A stretch of 64,000 bases of DNA from Dialister sp. UBA7295 (lineage in GTDB: Bacteria; Bacillota; Negativicutes; Veillonellales; Dialisteraceae): NCBI GenBank assembly GCA_002471975.1, contig DKQZ01000112.1, forward strand, positions 1-64,000. The letters run 5' to 3'. Of this stretch, positions 23,933-32,710 are shown one piece after another. The position numbers and the translations under genes are program-made. Position 1 is the stretch's first letter, and each line of letters starts with the position of its first letter. Below the pieces are notes generated by a model. It was not told where the DNA came from. It made no database searches and was given only the letters and a program-made list of their open reading frames with translations.

Positions 23933-26900
23933 CCCCACTGCCCTTCCCGCTTTATGGAAAAGTGATTTCACTCCGCTGACCACGCTCCGGAAGGAGTGGC
24001 GTTCGAAGAAGAGGAAAATCATGGGGAGTACGAGAAGGGTGAAAATCGTGGAGGTGAGAAGGCCCCCGATGATGACCCAGGCCATGGAAGACCGCGTTTC
24101 TGCCCCTGCCGTCACGGCCAGGGCAGTAGGCGTCATCCCTACAATCATGGTGAAAGTGGTCATGAGGATCGGGCGAAGTCTTGCTTTGCCTGCTTCGATG
24201 ACTGCCGTTTTCGGGTCCAGCCCGTCCCGGTGCATGAGGGTCAGGGTATAGTCCAGAAGAAGGGTACCATTCTTGGCCACCACGCCATCCATGACGATGA
24301 TGCCAATCATGGAGTAAATATTGATGGTCTGGTTCATGAGGAAAAGGAAGAAAAGGGAACCGATGAGGCCAAAGGGCAGCGAGAACATGCGGATGAAGGA
24401 GGTCTTCACCGATTCATAGAGGGCGGAAAGAATCATGTATACGAGAATCATGCCCATGAGGAGGGCTCCCAGGAGTTCGGTAAAGCTTTCATTCATACTG
24501 TCCGCCTGGCCGGAGAAGCGGAAAGACACGGTCTTCGGCAGGTTTGCCTTGTTCAGGTCATTCGTCACTTCCTGAATGACCTGGGAAAGGGGCCGGTTCC
24601 CAGGATTACCGCCGATGATGATGGACCGCTGTTTATCGGTACGGTTGATGGTGATTGGTCCCAGTTCGTCCACCACTTTTGCCACGTCGGAAATATGGAC
24701 GATGCCCTTTTTCGACTGCAGCGGAATGGCTTCGACGTCAGAATTGCTGAAAGACTGGCCGCCGGTAAAATAGACGTTGATATCCGTATCGTTGCCATCG
24801 TTCAGCACGTCGTTTGGAAGCACTCCCGCCCCGCTGCCGCTGATGGTATCGGAAATGGTATCATAAATATCCCCTACGCCGACGCCATAATATTTCAGTT
24901 TTTCCCTGTCCGGAATGATGGAAAGTTCAGGGAGCCCTTCCTGATAGGTGGAACTCACGTCGGTGACCCCGTAGGGCCCCTCTTTGATGAGGTCCTGGGC
25001 TATGTAGGATGCATGGATGAGATCCTGCATATTATTTCCGCGAAGTTCCAGACGGAAGGCGCCGCCCCCCTGTCCGATGCCTCCCCCGGAAGTACCGGAG
25101 ACAGAGGCCTGGTCCTCCTTGACCCGAAGTTCGCCGTCCCCGATATTCTTCACAATCCAGTCACGGAGCTCGTTGGTGACCTGCCAGATGGAGCGGGAAC
25201 GATCCTGTTTCTTTTCCATGGAAACATAGATACGGCTGTTGTTCACTCCCGTGCCCCCGCCTACCATGGCCATGTAGTTTTTCACTTCCGGCACATTTTT
25301 CAGGTAATTTTCAAGCTGGCTGGTAACCTTGTCCGTTCGTTCGACGCTGGCATCCGTGGACAGGCGGACGAAAATATTGAAACCGCTTTCATCGGTCCTC
25401 GGCATGTATTCCATACCGATAATGCCGAGAGGCACCATGGCCACGAAAAGGATTAAGGAAACAGCTACGCCGCCGAAAAGTTTCTTCTTATGCCTGAAAC
25501 TCCAGGTGAGGGCTTCTTCATAGAAATCCTGCATTCCCTGCTCCATGCGGCTGATCGTCCGCCAGAGCTTCGTATCCGGCACATGAACGCCGTTTTTAAA
25601 GAAACGGGAGGCCAGCATGGGCGTCAGGGTGAAGGATACGAAAAGAGAGAAAAGAGAAGCAAAAACGATGGTCAGGCCGAACTGCTTGAAGAACTGCCCG
25701 GTCATGGAATTCATGAAAGCGATCGGAAGGTAGACCACCACGTCGCAGAGAGTGATGGCGGTCGCAGCCATACCTATTTCCATTCGCCCGTTCACAGCTG
25801 CTTCAATGGCATTTTCTCCCGCGTCCAGATGACGATGGATATTTTCCAGTACCACTATGGAATCGTCCACGAGAATACCGATGCAGAGAGTCATGCCCAT
25901 GAGGGACATCATATTGAAAGTGAAGCCAGCCATGTACATGGCAAAAAAGGAAGCAATCAGGGACGTCGGAATGGCAATCATGACGGATGCCGCCGAACGC
26001 CAGCCGCGGAGGAAGAAGAAAAGCACGAGCCCCGTCGTGCAGAGACCTTCTACCAGAGTGCCCAGGGTATTATGAAGGGCCGTGCGGACATAATCCGCCG
26101 AATCATTGACGATGAGGAACTGGTAATCCGGGTACTGTTTCCGAAGATTTTCCACCACCTGCAGCACATTGTCTGCCGTGGAAACGAGATTGGCATTACT
26201 GTTTTTATAGACGGAAATACCGATGGCATCCTGCCCATTGATGCGGGCATAGCGGGATACTTTCTGGTCCTGCCTCACCACGTCGCCCAGGGCAAGGAGC
26301 GGTATGGTCTCCCCCGAAGAAGTCGTAAGGTGGACCTGTTTGATATCGTCCACTGTATGATACTGGGAATTCAGGCGGATCTGGGTCTGCCGGCGGTCCG
26401 TATAGGAAGAGCCTGCCGGAGTCAGCTTATTTTCCTTCTTCAGGGTATCAATGATTTCGTCCATGGTAATGCCATAATAGGACAATTTATCACGGTCGAT
26501 TTTGACGGCAATTTCCTTATCCCGGCCGCCATGAAGTTCCACGTCCGATACCCCTTCAGCCTTGGTGAACTCATTGGTGAGGGTATTGTCGGCCAGAGAA
26601 TACATTTCATCCAGCGGATGGGATGAAATGAGGGCCAGATCCACGATCGGCGACTGGTCCATATCTCGTTTATCAACTACGGGATCATCTGCATCATCCG
26701 GAAGTTTTCCACGGATGGCATCTACTTTCTGGGAAGCTTCTATGGCTGCCGCATCCACGTCGGCATCAAAGTTCATTTCCAGAGTCACCTGGGAACGGCC
26801 CGTACGGGAGCGGGAGGTAATATGTTTCACATTGGAAACAGCCGACAGCGCATCTTCTACAGGTTTTGTAATCTGCTGCTCCACAGACTCTGCATCGGCT

Positions 26901-27067
26901 CCTTCATATTTTACCGTCACTACCACATAGGGCACATTGATATTCGGGAAAAGCTCCACGCCGATTCTATAATAGCTGTAAAAGCCAAGGACCACGAAAA
27001 AGAGAACGATCATGGTAATGCCGATGGGATGAGTCACGGAGTAGCGGGTGATATTGAAATGGTTCAT
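23930..27067 (-). CDS. RND family efflux transporter permease
   Basis: A proton-driven HAE1/AcrB-type pump of 1045 aa in the cytoplasmic membrane. TM1 is in the first 30 residues, followed by a large periplasmic loop, TM2-6 with the proton-relay DD in GILVDDSIVVLENIHRH (about 400), a second periplasmic loop and TM7-12. The partner adaptor gene ends in a 4-bp ATGA overlap with this start. No TolC-like outer-membrane factor is next to them, so a distant one must serve. The family exports drugs, detergents or lipids; the substrate is not evident. Confidence 0.95.
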   Translation of the reverse strand: MNHFNITRYSVTHPIGITMIVLFFVVLGFYSYYRIGVELFPNINVPYVVVTVKYEGADAESVEQQITKPVEDALSAVSNVKHITSRSRTGRSQVTLEMNFDADVDAAAIEASQKVDAIRGKLPDDADDPVVDKRDMDQSPIVDLALISSHPLDEMYSLADNTLTNEFTKAEGVSDVELHGGRDKEIAVKIDRDKLSYYGITMDEIIDTLKKENKLTPAGSSYTDRRQTQIRLNSQYHTVDDIKQVHLTTSSGETIPLLALGDVVRQDQKVSRYARINGQDAIGISVYKNSNANLVSTADNVLQVVENLRKQYPDYQFLIVNDSADYVRTALHNTLGTLVEGLCTTGLVLFFFLRGWRSAASVMIAIPTSLIASFFAMYMAGFTFNMMSLMGMTLCIGILVDDSIVVLENIHRHLDAGENAIEAAVNGRMEIGMAATAITLCDVVVYLPIAFMNSMTGQFFKQFGLTIVFASLFSLFVSFTLTPMLASRFFKNGVHVPDTKLWRTISRMEQGMQDFYEEALTWSFRHKKKLFGGVAVSLILFVAMVPLGIIGMEYMPRTDESGFNIFVRLSTDASVERTDKVTSQLENYLKNVPEVKNYMAMVGGGTGVNNSRIYVSMEKKQDRSRSIWQVTNELRDWIVKNIGDGELRVKEDQASVSGTSGGGIGQGGGAFRLELRGNNMQDLIHASYIAQDLIKEGPYGVTDVSSTYQEGLPELSIIPDREKLKYYGVGVGDIYDTISDTISGSGAGVLPNDVLNDGNDTDINVYFTGGQSFSNSDVEAIPLQSKKGIVHISDVAKVVDELGPITINRTDKQRSIIIGGNPGNRPLSQVIQEVTNDLNKANLPKTVSFRFSGQADSMNESFTELLGALLMGMILVYMILSALYESVKTSFIRMFSLPFGLIGSLFFLFLMNQTINIYSMIGIIVMDGVVAKNGTLLLDYTLTLMHRDGLDPKTAVIEAGKARLRPILMTTFTMIVGMTPTALAVTAGAETRSSMAWVIIGGLLTSTIFTLLVLPMIFLFFERHSFRSVVSGVKSLFHKAGRAVG

Positions 27068-28302
27068 GCGCCGCCTCCCTCGTCAATGTCGACGGTCATG
27101 CCATCTTTCAGTTTGGAAATATTCGTAACAGCCACTACGTCCCCTTCATGGAGGCCTTTGAGGATTTCGATGGAATCATCATTATAAAGACCGGTCTCCA
27201 CAGGTACCCGTTTCACCGTTTTATTTTCATCAACGAGGAATGCCCATTTCTTCCCATTGTTGTCCAGCACCCCTTCTTTGGGTACAAAGAACGTATTCTT
27301 ACGGTCCACGGCGGTCACGATGCTCCGGCCAAACATGCCGCCCCGGATAGTCCCCGGCTCACCATCAAGGAGCAGACGGACTTTGTAGGAATGGGTAGCA
27401 GAATCAAGGCTGGGGCTGATGTAGATGATCTTTCCGGGAATCGTATTTCCTAAAGAATCAAGAGAGACAGAAAGCTCCATCCCTTCTTTGAGCACGCCGA
27501 TATCATGCTCTGCCACGGTGCAGTCCAGATAGAGAGAAGAATTGTCCACAACGGTAAAAATCTTCTGTCCCGCCGTGAGCCATTCCCCCACTTCCGCATC
27601 CCGGAAGCCGATGACGCCGGAAATCGGGGAAACGATGGTCATATCGTCCCGCTGGGTCTCCAGGGCTTCCACAGTGACCCGCTGTTTCTCGGCAGCCGCT
27701 TCTTTTCCTGCAATGACGGCAGGAATGGTGCCGATATACTGGCCCGTGAGACTTTCCAGGGCAGACTTTGCCTCCATCATGGCCCGGTACTTGTCATCCC
27801 TGTCCTGACGGGACACGGCACCCTCATTGAAAAGGGTCTCATACCGCTGATAGGTGGTAAGGGCATTATCATAATCGCTCTGGGCCTTCATGGTCCCGGC
27901 GTTATAAGTCGACCGGCTTTCCACCGCTTCCGCCGATGCCTGGGCACTTCCTGCCGCATTGGCTGCAATGGAAAGAGAAATATCCTTCGTATCCTGGGCG
28001 AGAAGTACGTCCCCGGGCTTCACTTTGTCCCCCAGATCCACTTTGACCGACGCGATGCGGCCGGCATACTTGGGAGAAATATCCACCGACGCCTTCGGCA
28101 CAGTCTCCCCCGAAAGGACGATGCGCTTCATCATGTCCTTCCGCTCCATCTTCTGAATCGTCACCATGGGACGGATCTCATTTTTATTTCCTTTATTCGA
28201 TTCCCGATGGGTATAGATGTAAATCCCTACAAAAAGAATGACAAGAATGCCCACCCAGAGCAGCACCTTGCCCCGCTTCGAATGAATCAGATTGCTTACC
28301 AT
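27064..28302 (-). CDS. RND efflux periplasmic adaptor (HlyD/MFP family)
   Basis: A 412-aa membrane fusion protein linking the pump to the outer membrane. It has an N-terminal membrane anchor (VLLWVGILVILFVGIYIY), a lipoyl half (YAGRIASVKVDLGDKVKPGDVLLAQ), a coiled-coil hairpin through about residue 210, the second lipoyl half (VSPISGVIGFRDAEVGEWL) and beta-barrel domains. AGGTGA precedes the start at 28302; an earlier in-frame ATG overlaps the promoter. It is the first gene of the pump operon. Confidence 0.93.
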   Translation of the reverse strand: MVSNLIHSKRGKVLLWVGILVILFVGIYIYTHRESNKGNKNEIRPMVTIQKMERKDMMKRIVLSGETVPKASVDISPKYAGRIASVKVDLGDKVKPGDVLLAQDTKDISLSIAANAAGSAQASAEAVESRSTYNAGTMKAQSDYDNALTTYQRYETLFNEGAVSRQDRDDKYRAMMEAKSALESLTGQYIGTIPAVIAGKEAAAEKQRVTVEALETQRDDMTIVSPISGVIGFRDAEVGEWLTAGQKIFTVVDNSSLYLDCTVAEHDIGVLKEGMELSVSLDSLGNTIPGKIIYISPSLDSATHSYKVRLLLDGEPGTIRGGMFGRSIVTAVDRKNTFFVPKEGVLDNNGKKWAFLVDENKTVKRVPVETGLYNDDSIEILKGLHEGDVVAVTNISKLKDGMTVDIDEGGGA

Positions 28303-28357
28303 AGAAGTCACCTGTATAAAAACTTTCCACATCAGAAAAGTAATAATCATTTCCTTT

Positions 28358-28384
28358 ATTATACACGGCGCCGCCATGGGCGGC
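28358..28384 (-). promoter_or_regulatory. Pump operon -10 with adjacent palindrome
   Basis: TATAAT on the minus strand (28363-28358) with a 15-bp palindrome GCCGCCATGGGCGGC at 28370-28384 covering the spacer. There is no good -35. The palindrome is placed as a repressor operator would be. Confidence 0.5.
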
Positions 28385-28523
28385 ATGGGAAATCTATGAA
28401 TTTACGATAAGTTTAAAAAACATGTTCTTTACTCTACAGAAAATCAAATCCAATCATTTCAAACCTTTCATTAATCTTTTGATATAATGGAAATATACAG
28501 ATCAATCAAAAGGAGGCCAACCC

Positions 28524-29117
28524 ATGGATGCGATAGAAGCCATTATGACGCGGAGAAGTACGAGGAAATTTACGGCGGAGCCGGTGCGTGAGGAGGATTT
28601 GAAAATCATCATCGATGCGGGCCGGGCGGCGCCCTGCGGGGGGAACAATCAGTCCTGCCATTTCATCGTAATCACGGATGAGAAAGTGCTGGAGGAGCTG
28701 TCTCTCCTGGCACGGGAGGAATTTGCAAAGTGGGATGTGACCCCGGGCATGTATCCGTCGAAGAAGACTTCCGTGGTCCTCTCGAAGAAAGGAACTTACG
28801 TCTTCCATTACCATGCGCCGGTGCTGATTGCCGTGGCCAATAAGAAGGGCTATGGCAACGATATGGCAGACTCTGCCATTGCCACGGAGAATATGATGAT
28901 TGCCGCCAACGAACTGAATCTTGGCTCCTGCTATATCAACCAGCTTTACTGGCTCACGGAGAATCCGAAAATCCGTGAATATATGGAAAAACTTGGGCTT
29001 GGTAAAGACGAAAATATCCTCGCCACCCTTGCCCTTGGCCACTCCGCCCTGGAAGGGGGCCTCCCGAACCGGAAGCCGAGACACACCACAGGTAATCCCG
29101 TAACCTGGGTCAAATAA
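28524..29117 (+). CDS. Nitroreductase family protein
   Basis: An FMN-dependent oxidoreductase of 197 aa. The Arg-Arg-Ser start (MTRRSTRKFTAEPV), a conserved AAPCGGNNQ segment and ENMMIAANELNLGSC (about 125) match the NfsA/FRP-like fold. It would reduce nitro compounds, quinones or flavins with NAD(P)H. AGGAGG precedes the ATG. It is divergent from the pump operon and has a TATAAT at 28483-28488, so one regulator could govern both sides; no regulator gene is nearby. Confidence 0.88.
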   Translation: MDAIEAIMTRRSTRKFTAEPVREEDLKIIIDAGRAAPCGGNNQSCHFIVITDEKVLEELSLLAREEFAKWDVTPGMYPSKKTSVVLSKKGTYVFHYHAPVLIAVANKKGYGNDMADSAIATENMMIAANELNLGSCYINQLYWLTENPKIREYMEKLGLGKDENILATLALGHSALEGGLPNRKPRHTTGNPVTWVK

Positions 29118-29171
29118 CCGGATTTCGGACTGCGGGAAGGTATCGATTTCTGAAAATTAAATTTAAAAGAG

Positions 29172-29238
29172 GCCTGCTTCCCGATTTGATGCAGGCCCAC
29201 CGCCACGAATCACGAATCACGGACCACGGGCCACGATT
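29172..29238 (-). repeat. Heptad array plus hairpin (CACGAAT/CACGGAC type)
   Basis: GGCCTGC...GCAGGCC hairpin followed by CACGAAT, CACGAAT, CACGGAC, CACGGGC, CACGATT (29204-29238). It lies just beyond the bidirectional terminator of the glycosyltransferase operon. Confidence 0.82.
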
Positions 29239-29246
29239 TCTGCACT

Positions 29247-29292
29247 AAAAAAGCTGTACCTCTATGATATTTCATAAAGGTGCAGCTTTTTT
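29247..29292. terminator. Terminator at the end of the guaB operon
   Basis: AAAAAAGCTGTACCT pairs with AGGTGCAGCTTTTTT. It directly follows the glycosyltransferase stop on the minus strand and could also serve the nitroreductase. Confidence 0.88.
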
Positions 29293-29293
29293 A

Positions 29294-30553
29294 TTACGGA
29301 TCTATTTCCTTCTTCCTCGTCAGCTTGGCCTGCTCGAAGTGCATGCTCCGGGTATGGATGGTATGAACCCAGCCTTTTTTATGACGGTCTTTCCATCCCA
29401 GGATGGTGACCGGAATCCAGGAGTACATGAAGATTGGGTAAATGAGCCAGTAGAGGTAAATCTTGAAAGGCACTTCGATCTGGAGAAGTACGATTAAGGG
29501 GACCACGGACTGGATGAAGCCCAGGACGGCCCAGAACTGCTTCGGCACAAGGACGTCATTATAAAGGATGACGGTGAAGCAGGGATAAAACATATTGATG
29601 TAGGTCATGACGAGGTAGAAAGTGGACAGGAGGAGGAAATAGTTCTGCAGAAGCTGCATGATTCCGTCCAGTACCACGATGCTGTGCCTCTTGATGCCTT
29701 CTTTGAAAAGAATGGGGATATACCGTTCAGAGCAGTCAAACTGGCCTTGAGCCCACCGTTTGCGCTGACGGCAGGAGGCCATGAAGCCCAGCGGTTTTTC
29801 ATCATAAATGATGGCGTCATGGACCCAGCAGGTCCGGATGCCATGGGAAAGGCACTTCATGGAGAATTCCATGTCTTCTGTCAGGCAGTCACAGCCCCAG
29901 CCGTATTCCTTCACGATGTCCGCGGAAATGCACATGCCCGTGCCCCCGAGACAGGAAGAAAGGCCCAGATTGTACTTGCCCAGATGCCAGAGATGATTGA
30001 TGGTCCAGAAGGCGATGGCAAAGGTCCCGGATACCCAGGTATCCGTCGGGTTCTTGGCAGAGAGATAGCCCTGCATGACTTTCTGGCCTTTGAGGAATCT
30101 TGTATTCATGACAGCCAGGAAATCAAGGTGCACCAGGTTGTCGGAATCAAAGACACAGAAAGCGTCATAGCCTTTGTCAAGTTCGAAAATTTTTGGAAAT
30201 ACCCAGTCCATGGCATAGCCCTTGCCCACCAGATCCTTATTGAACCGTTCAAAGACATGGGCCCCGTGCTGACGGGCAATTTCTGCGGTATTGTCGGTGC
30301 AGTTGTCCGCAATGACGTAGATATCGTAGAGTTCTTTGGGGTATTTCAGAATTTTCAGGTTTTCAAGAAGATCTGCCAGCACCATGGCTTCATTGTGCGC
30401 CGGAATGACGCAGGCAAATTTCGTCTTCGGTGCGGCGAGGTTCTTGTCTTTTCGATGCCACATACCACAGACAGCGATCACCGTGTAGTAAATGGTAAAA
30501 AATGCCACGATGAGCTGCACCGGGTACATAATGAAATCGAGGGTATAATTCAT
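29294..30553 (-). CDS. Processive family 2 glycosyltransferase, membrane-bound
   Basis: A 419-aa GT2 enzyme with the cellulose/hyaluronan-synthase layout. A first membrane segment is at residues 8-30. The catalytic domain has VIPAHNEAMVL, CVFDSDNLV, the TEDMEFS acid motif and RQRKRWAQG (the QxxRW signature). Three or more C-terminal membrane helices follow. It would polymerise or extend a sugar on the cytoplasmic face and push it across the membrane. The product sugar is unknown. It starts 2 bp after pssA stops, at the end of a guaB-wecG-psd-pssA operon. Confidence 0.88.
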   Translation of the reverse strand: MNYTLDFIMYPVQLIVAFFTIYYTVIAVCGMWHRKDKNLAAPKTKFACVIPAHNEAMVLADLLENLKILKYPKELYDIYVIADNCTDNTAEIARQHGAHVFERFNKDLVGKGYAMDWVFPKIFELDKGYDAFCVFDSDNLVHLDFLAVMNTRFLKGQKVMQGYLSAKNPTDTWVSGTFAIAFWTINHLWHLGKYNLGLSSCLGGTGMCISADIVKEYGWGCDCLTEDMEFSMKCLSHGIRTCWVHDAIIYDEKPLGFMASCRQRKRWAQGQFDCSERYIPILFKEGIKRHSIVVLDGIMQLLQNYFLLLSTFYLVMTYINMFYPCFTVILYNDVLVPKQFWAVLGFIQSVVPLIVLLQIEVPFKIYLYWLIYPIFMYSWIPVTILGWKDRHKKGWVHTIHTRSMHFEQAKLTRKKEIDP

Positions 30554-30555
30554 GA

Positions 30556-31314
30556 TCAGTTATTTCCTTCAGAGTCTTCGGACTTTTCCGTTTCTTCCGC
30601 TTCCCTTGCCAGTCTTCTGGCTCTTCTTCTGGCCGCTTTTCTCTTGGCCTTACAGTGGTTGAGGTACGTATTCATCATGCCGAATACGATGTAAGCCGCG
30701 CAGAGGGCAGCTGCCCAGATGGGCCAGTAAATGAGGGTGCAGATCACAAAAAATGCAAGACAAATCAGGAAGGCCGGCAGATGAAGCTGATCGGCGCTGG
30801 CGCCTTTATTATCAGGATAATGGATTTCGCTGACCATGAGGAAAGCGAGAAGCAGTACGCAGATCATGGCGAACCAGTTCCATACCTTCACCCCGGAAAG
30901 CACATAGGAGGCCACGATGACCCCGGTGGTCGGGCAGGGAAGGCCTTCAAAGTAGCCATGAACGGAAGTGACTTTCACATTGAATCTTGCCAGGCGGAAG
31001 GCGCAGAAAGTGCCGAGAAGCGCACAGGGAATGAATCCGATGGGTCCCAGTTCATGAAGCTGGTAGGCATACATGAGAGCCCCCGCAGCGATACCAAAGG
31101 AAATATCATCGGAAAGGGAGTCCAGCTCCACTCCCATGGGGCCCGCCGTATGAAGGGCCCGGGCTACCCGGCCGTCCAACGCATCAGCTACCATGGCAAT
31201 CAGGATGAAAACGGCTGCCACCTGATAGTATCCGGAGATGGACATCATGATTGACAGTCCGCCGAAAAGGGCATTTGTCGCAGTGACCCCATTGGCAATC
31301 CATGCTTTATTCAT
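30556..31314 (-). CDS. pssA: CDP-diacylglycerol-serine O-phosphatidyltransferase
   Basis: Makes phosphatidylserine from CDP-diacylglycerol and serine in the inner membrane. The CDP-alcohol phosphatidyltransferase motif is complete: DALDGRVAR...GVELDSLSD (about 45-70). Six hydrophobic helices are seen. The product is 252 aa, with a very basic then acidic cytoplasmic tail (KAKRKAARRRARRLAREAEE) beyond the last helix, longer than usual. Its start overlaps the psd stop by one base (TAATG). Confidence 0.93.
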   Translation of the reverse strand: MNKAWIANGVTATNALFGGLSIMMSISGYYQVAAVFILIAMVADALDGRVARALHTAGPMGVELDSLSDDISFGIAAGALMYAYQLHELGPIGFIPCALLGTFCAFRLARFNVKVTSVHGYFEGLPCPTTGVIVASYVLSGVKVWNWFAMICVLLLAFLMVSEIHYPDNKGASADQLHLPAFLICLAFFVICTLIYWPIWAAALCAAYIVFGMMNTYLNHCKAKRKAARRRARRLAREAEETEKSEDSEGNN

Positions 31315-31961
31315 TATTTCAACCTCCCAACCACTGTGAGACCGCCCCTGACTTTATCGCCTTTTCTGACGCAGATTTCGCAGTCTCCCGGAATGTAGAG
31401 CTCCGTGCAGGAGCCAAATTTGATCATCCCGTAAAGTTCCCCTTTTTTTAGATTTTCGCCCAGATTCTTCCAGGATACCACCCGTCTTGCCAGGATGCCT
31501 GCAATCAGGATGACCAGGATGGAACGGTCTTTGCCTTCGATGCCGATGGCGCCCCGTTCATTTTCAAATCCCACCCCATCTTTATAGGCCGGCAGGAACC
31601 GTCCCTGGGTATAGGACTGATAGGTGATCTTCCCTTCCATGGGACTCCGGTTGCAGTGCACATCGAAGACAGAAAGGAAAATGGTGATTTTGTGACATTT
31701 CTGTCCCAGGAAATCATCTTCCTCCACATCATGGGATACGTCCACCACAGTCCCGTCTGCCGGAGATACCAGCGTATCTTCTCCCGGCGCGATTTTCCCA
31801 TTTCTCCGGGGGCACCGGAAGAAATAGGAGAAATAAATGGCGAGAATGAAAGGAATCACTGCCGCATAATACCATTTCATATGATAGAATACGGCTCCCA
31901 GTAGGAAGGTCACCACGATGAAGGGGTACCCTTCCGGCAGTATAATCGGTTTTTTCAGCAT
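31314..31961 (-). CDS. psd: Phosphatidylserine decarboxylase
   Basis: Decarboxylates phosphatidylserine to phosphatidylethanolamine. The 215-aa product is the short prokaryotic form (PSD-A). A membrane hairpin (YPFIVVTFLLGAVFYHMKWYYAAVIPFILAIYF region) opens it. SPADGTVVDV and DVHCNRSP give conserved Asp and His. Self-cleavage would occur at Gly-Ser in FGSCTEL (about 183), generating the pyruvoyl group. It lies between wecG-like and pssA genes with one-base overlaps on both sides, so PS and PE enzymes are made together. Confidence 0.94.
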   Translation of the reverse strand: MLKKPIILPEGYPFIVVTFLLGAVFYHMKWYYAAVIPFILAIYFSYFFRCPRRNGKIAPGEDTLVSPADGTVVDVSHDVEEDDFLGQKCHKITIFLSVFDVHCNRSPMEGKITYQSYTQGRFLPAYKDGVGFENERGAIGIEGKDRSILVILIAGILARRVVSWKNLGENLKKGELYGMIKFGSCTELYIPGDCEICVRKGDKVRGGLTVVGRLK

Positions 31962-32710
31962 CAGTTACCCCCGCGTTGTTTTTTCCATTTCTTGACAGCC
32001 TGCATGAATCGTGGAAGTGCCATCATACGGCCGATCCGGCTGGGCTGGAGGTAAAGCCTGTAAGCCCATTCCAGCCGGTTTCTCTGCATCCAGAGGGGCG
32101 CCCTTTTCAGGTTCCCGCTCATAACGTCAAAGACTCCGCCGATCCCCATGGCCAGGACTCCCAGTTCCTCTTTATGAAGGTCCAGCCACTTTTCCTGTTT
32201 CGGTACGCCAAGCCCCGCGAAAAGGAGCTTCGCGCCGCTTTTCTTAATATCTTCGATGATTCGTTTTTCTTCTTCCTCATCAAAGTATCCGTCATGACAC
32301 CCCACCAGGGAAAAGCTGCCATGGTCTTCCATGAATTTCTTTGCCGCTTTGGCAGCCACGCCCGGGGCCCCGCCCAGGAAATAGACGGGCCATTTCATTT
32401 CAGAAGCTCGTTTGAGAAGCTCCGTCGTGAGGTCGGCTCCCGTAACTCTCTCCGGGAAAGGCGTCCCCAGTTTATCCCCTGCCCAAAGAACTCCTGCACC
32501 GTCGGGTACCACAAGATCTGCGGAATTCAGGATGCGGAACAGTTCTTTATCCTCCTGGGCCATCATAATCATTTCCGCATTGGCCGTGGCGATCATGGAA
32601 GGTTTCTCTTCGAGAATCCTTTTTTCTGCCCAGTCCAATGCTTCTTTCATTGTCACCGCATGAATGCGGATATCCATCACCACATGGGATGTCATCAAAT
32701 CATCTTTCAT
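31961..32710 (-). CDS. WecG/TagA/CpsF family glycosyltransferase
   Basis: A 249-aa GT26 enzyme that adds N-acetylmannosamine(uronic acid) or a related sugar to undecaprenyl-linked GlcNAc in envelope polymer synthesis. Family blocks seen: TANAEMIMMAQEDKEL, NSADLVVPDGAGV, FPERVTGADLT, FLGGAPGVAAKAA, GLGVPKQEKW and GIGGVFDVMSG. The start at 32710 overlaps the guaB stop in ATGA, which supports it despite the weak ribosome site. Adjacent GT2 and phospholipid genes suggest shared envelope supply. Confidence 0.9.
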   Translation of the reverse strand: MKDDLMTSHVVMDIRIHAVTMKEALDWAEKRILEEKPSMIATANAEMIMMAQEDKELFRILNSADLVVPDGAGVLWAGDKLGTPFPERVTGADLTTELLKRASEMKWPVYFLGGAPGVAAKAAKKFMEDHGSFSLVGCHDGYFDEEEEKRIIEDIKKSGAKLLFAGLGVPKQEKWLDLHKEELGVLAMGIGGVFDVMSGNLKRAPLWMQRNRLEWAYRLYLQPSRIGRMMALPRFMQAVKKWKKQRGGN

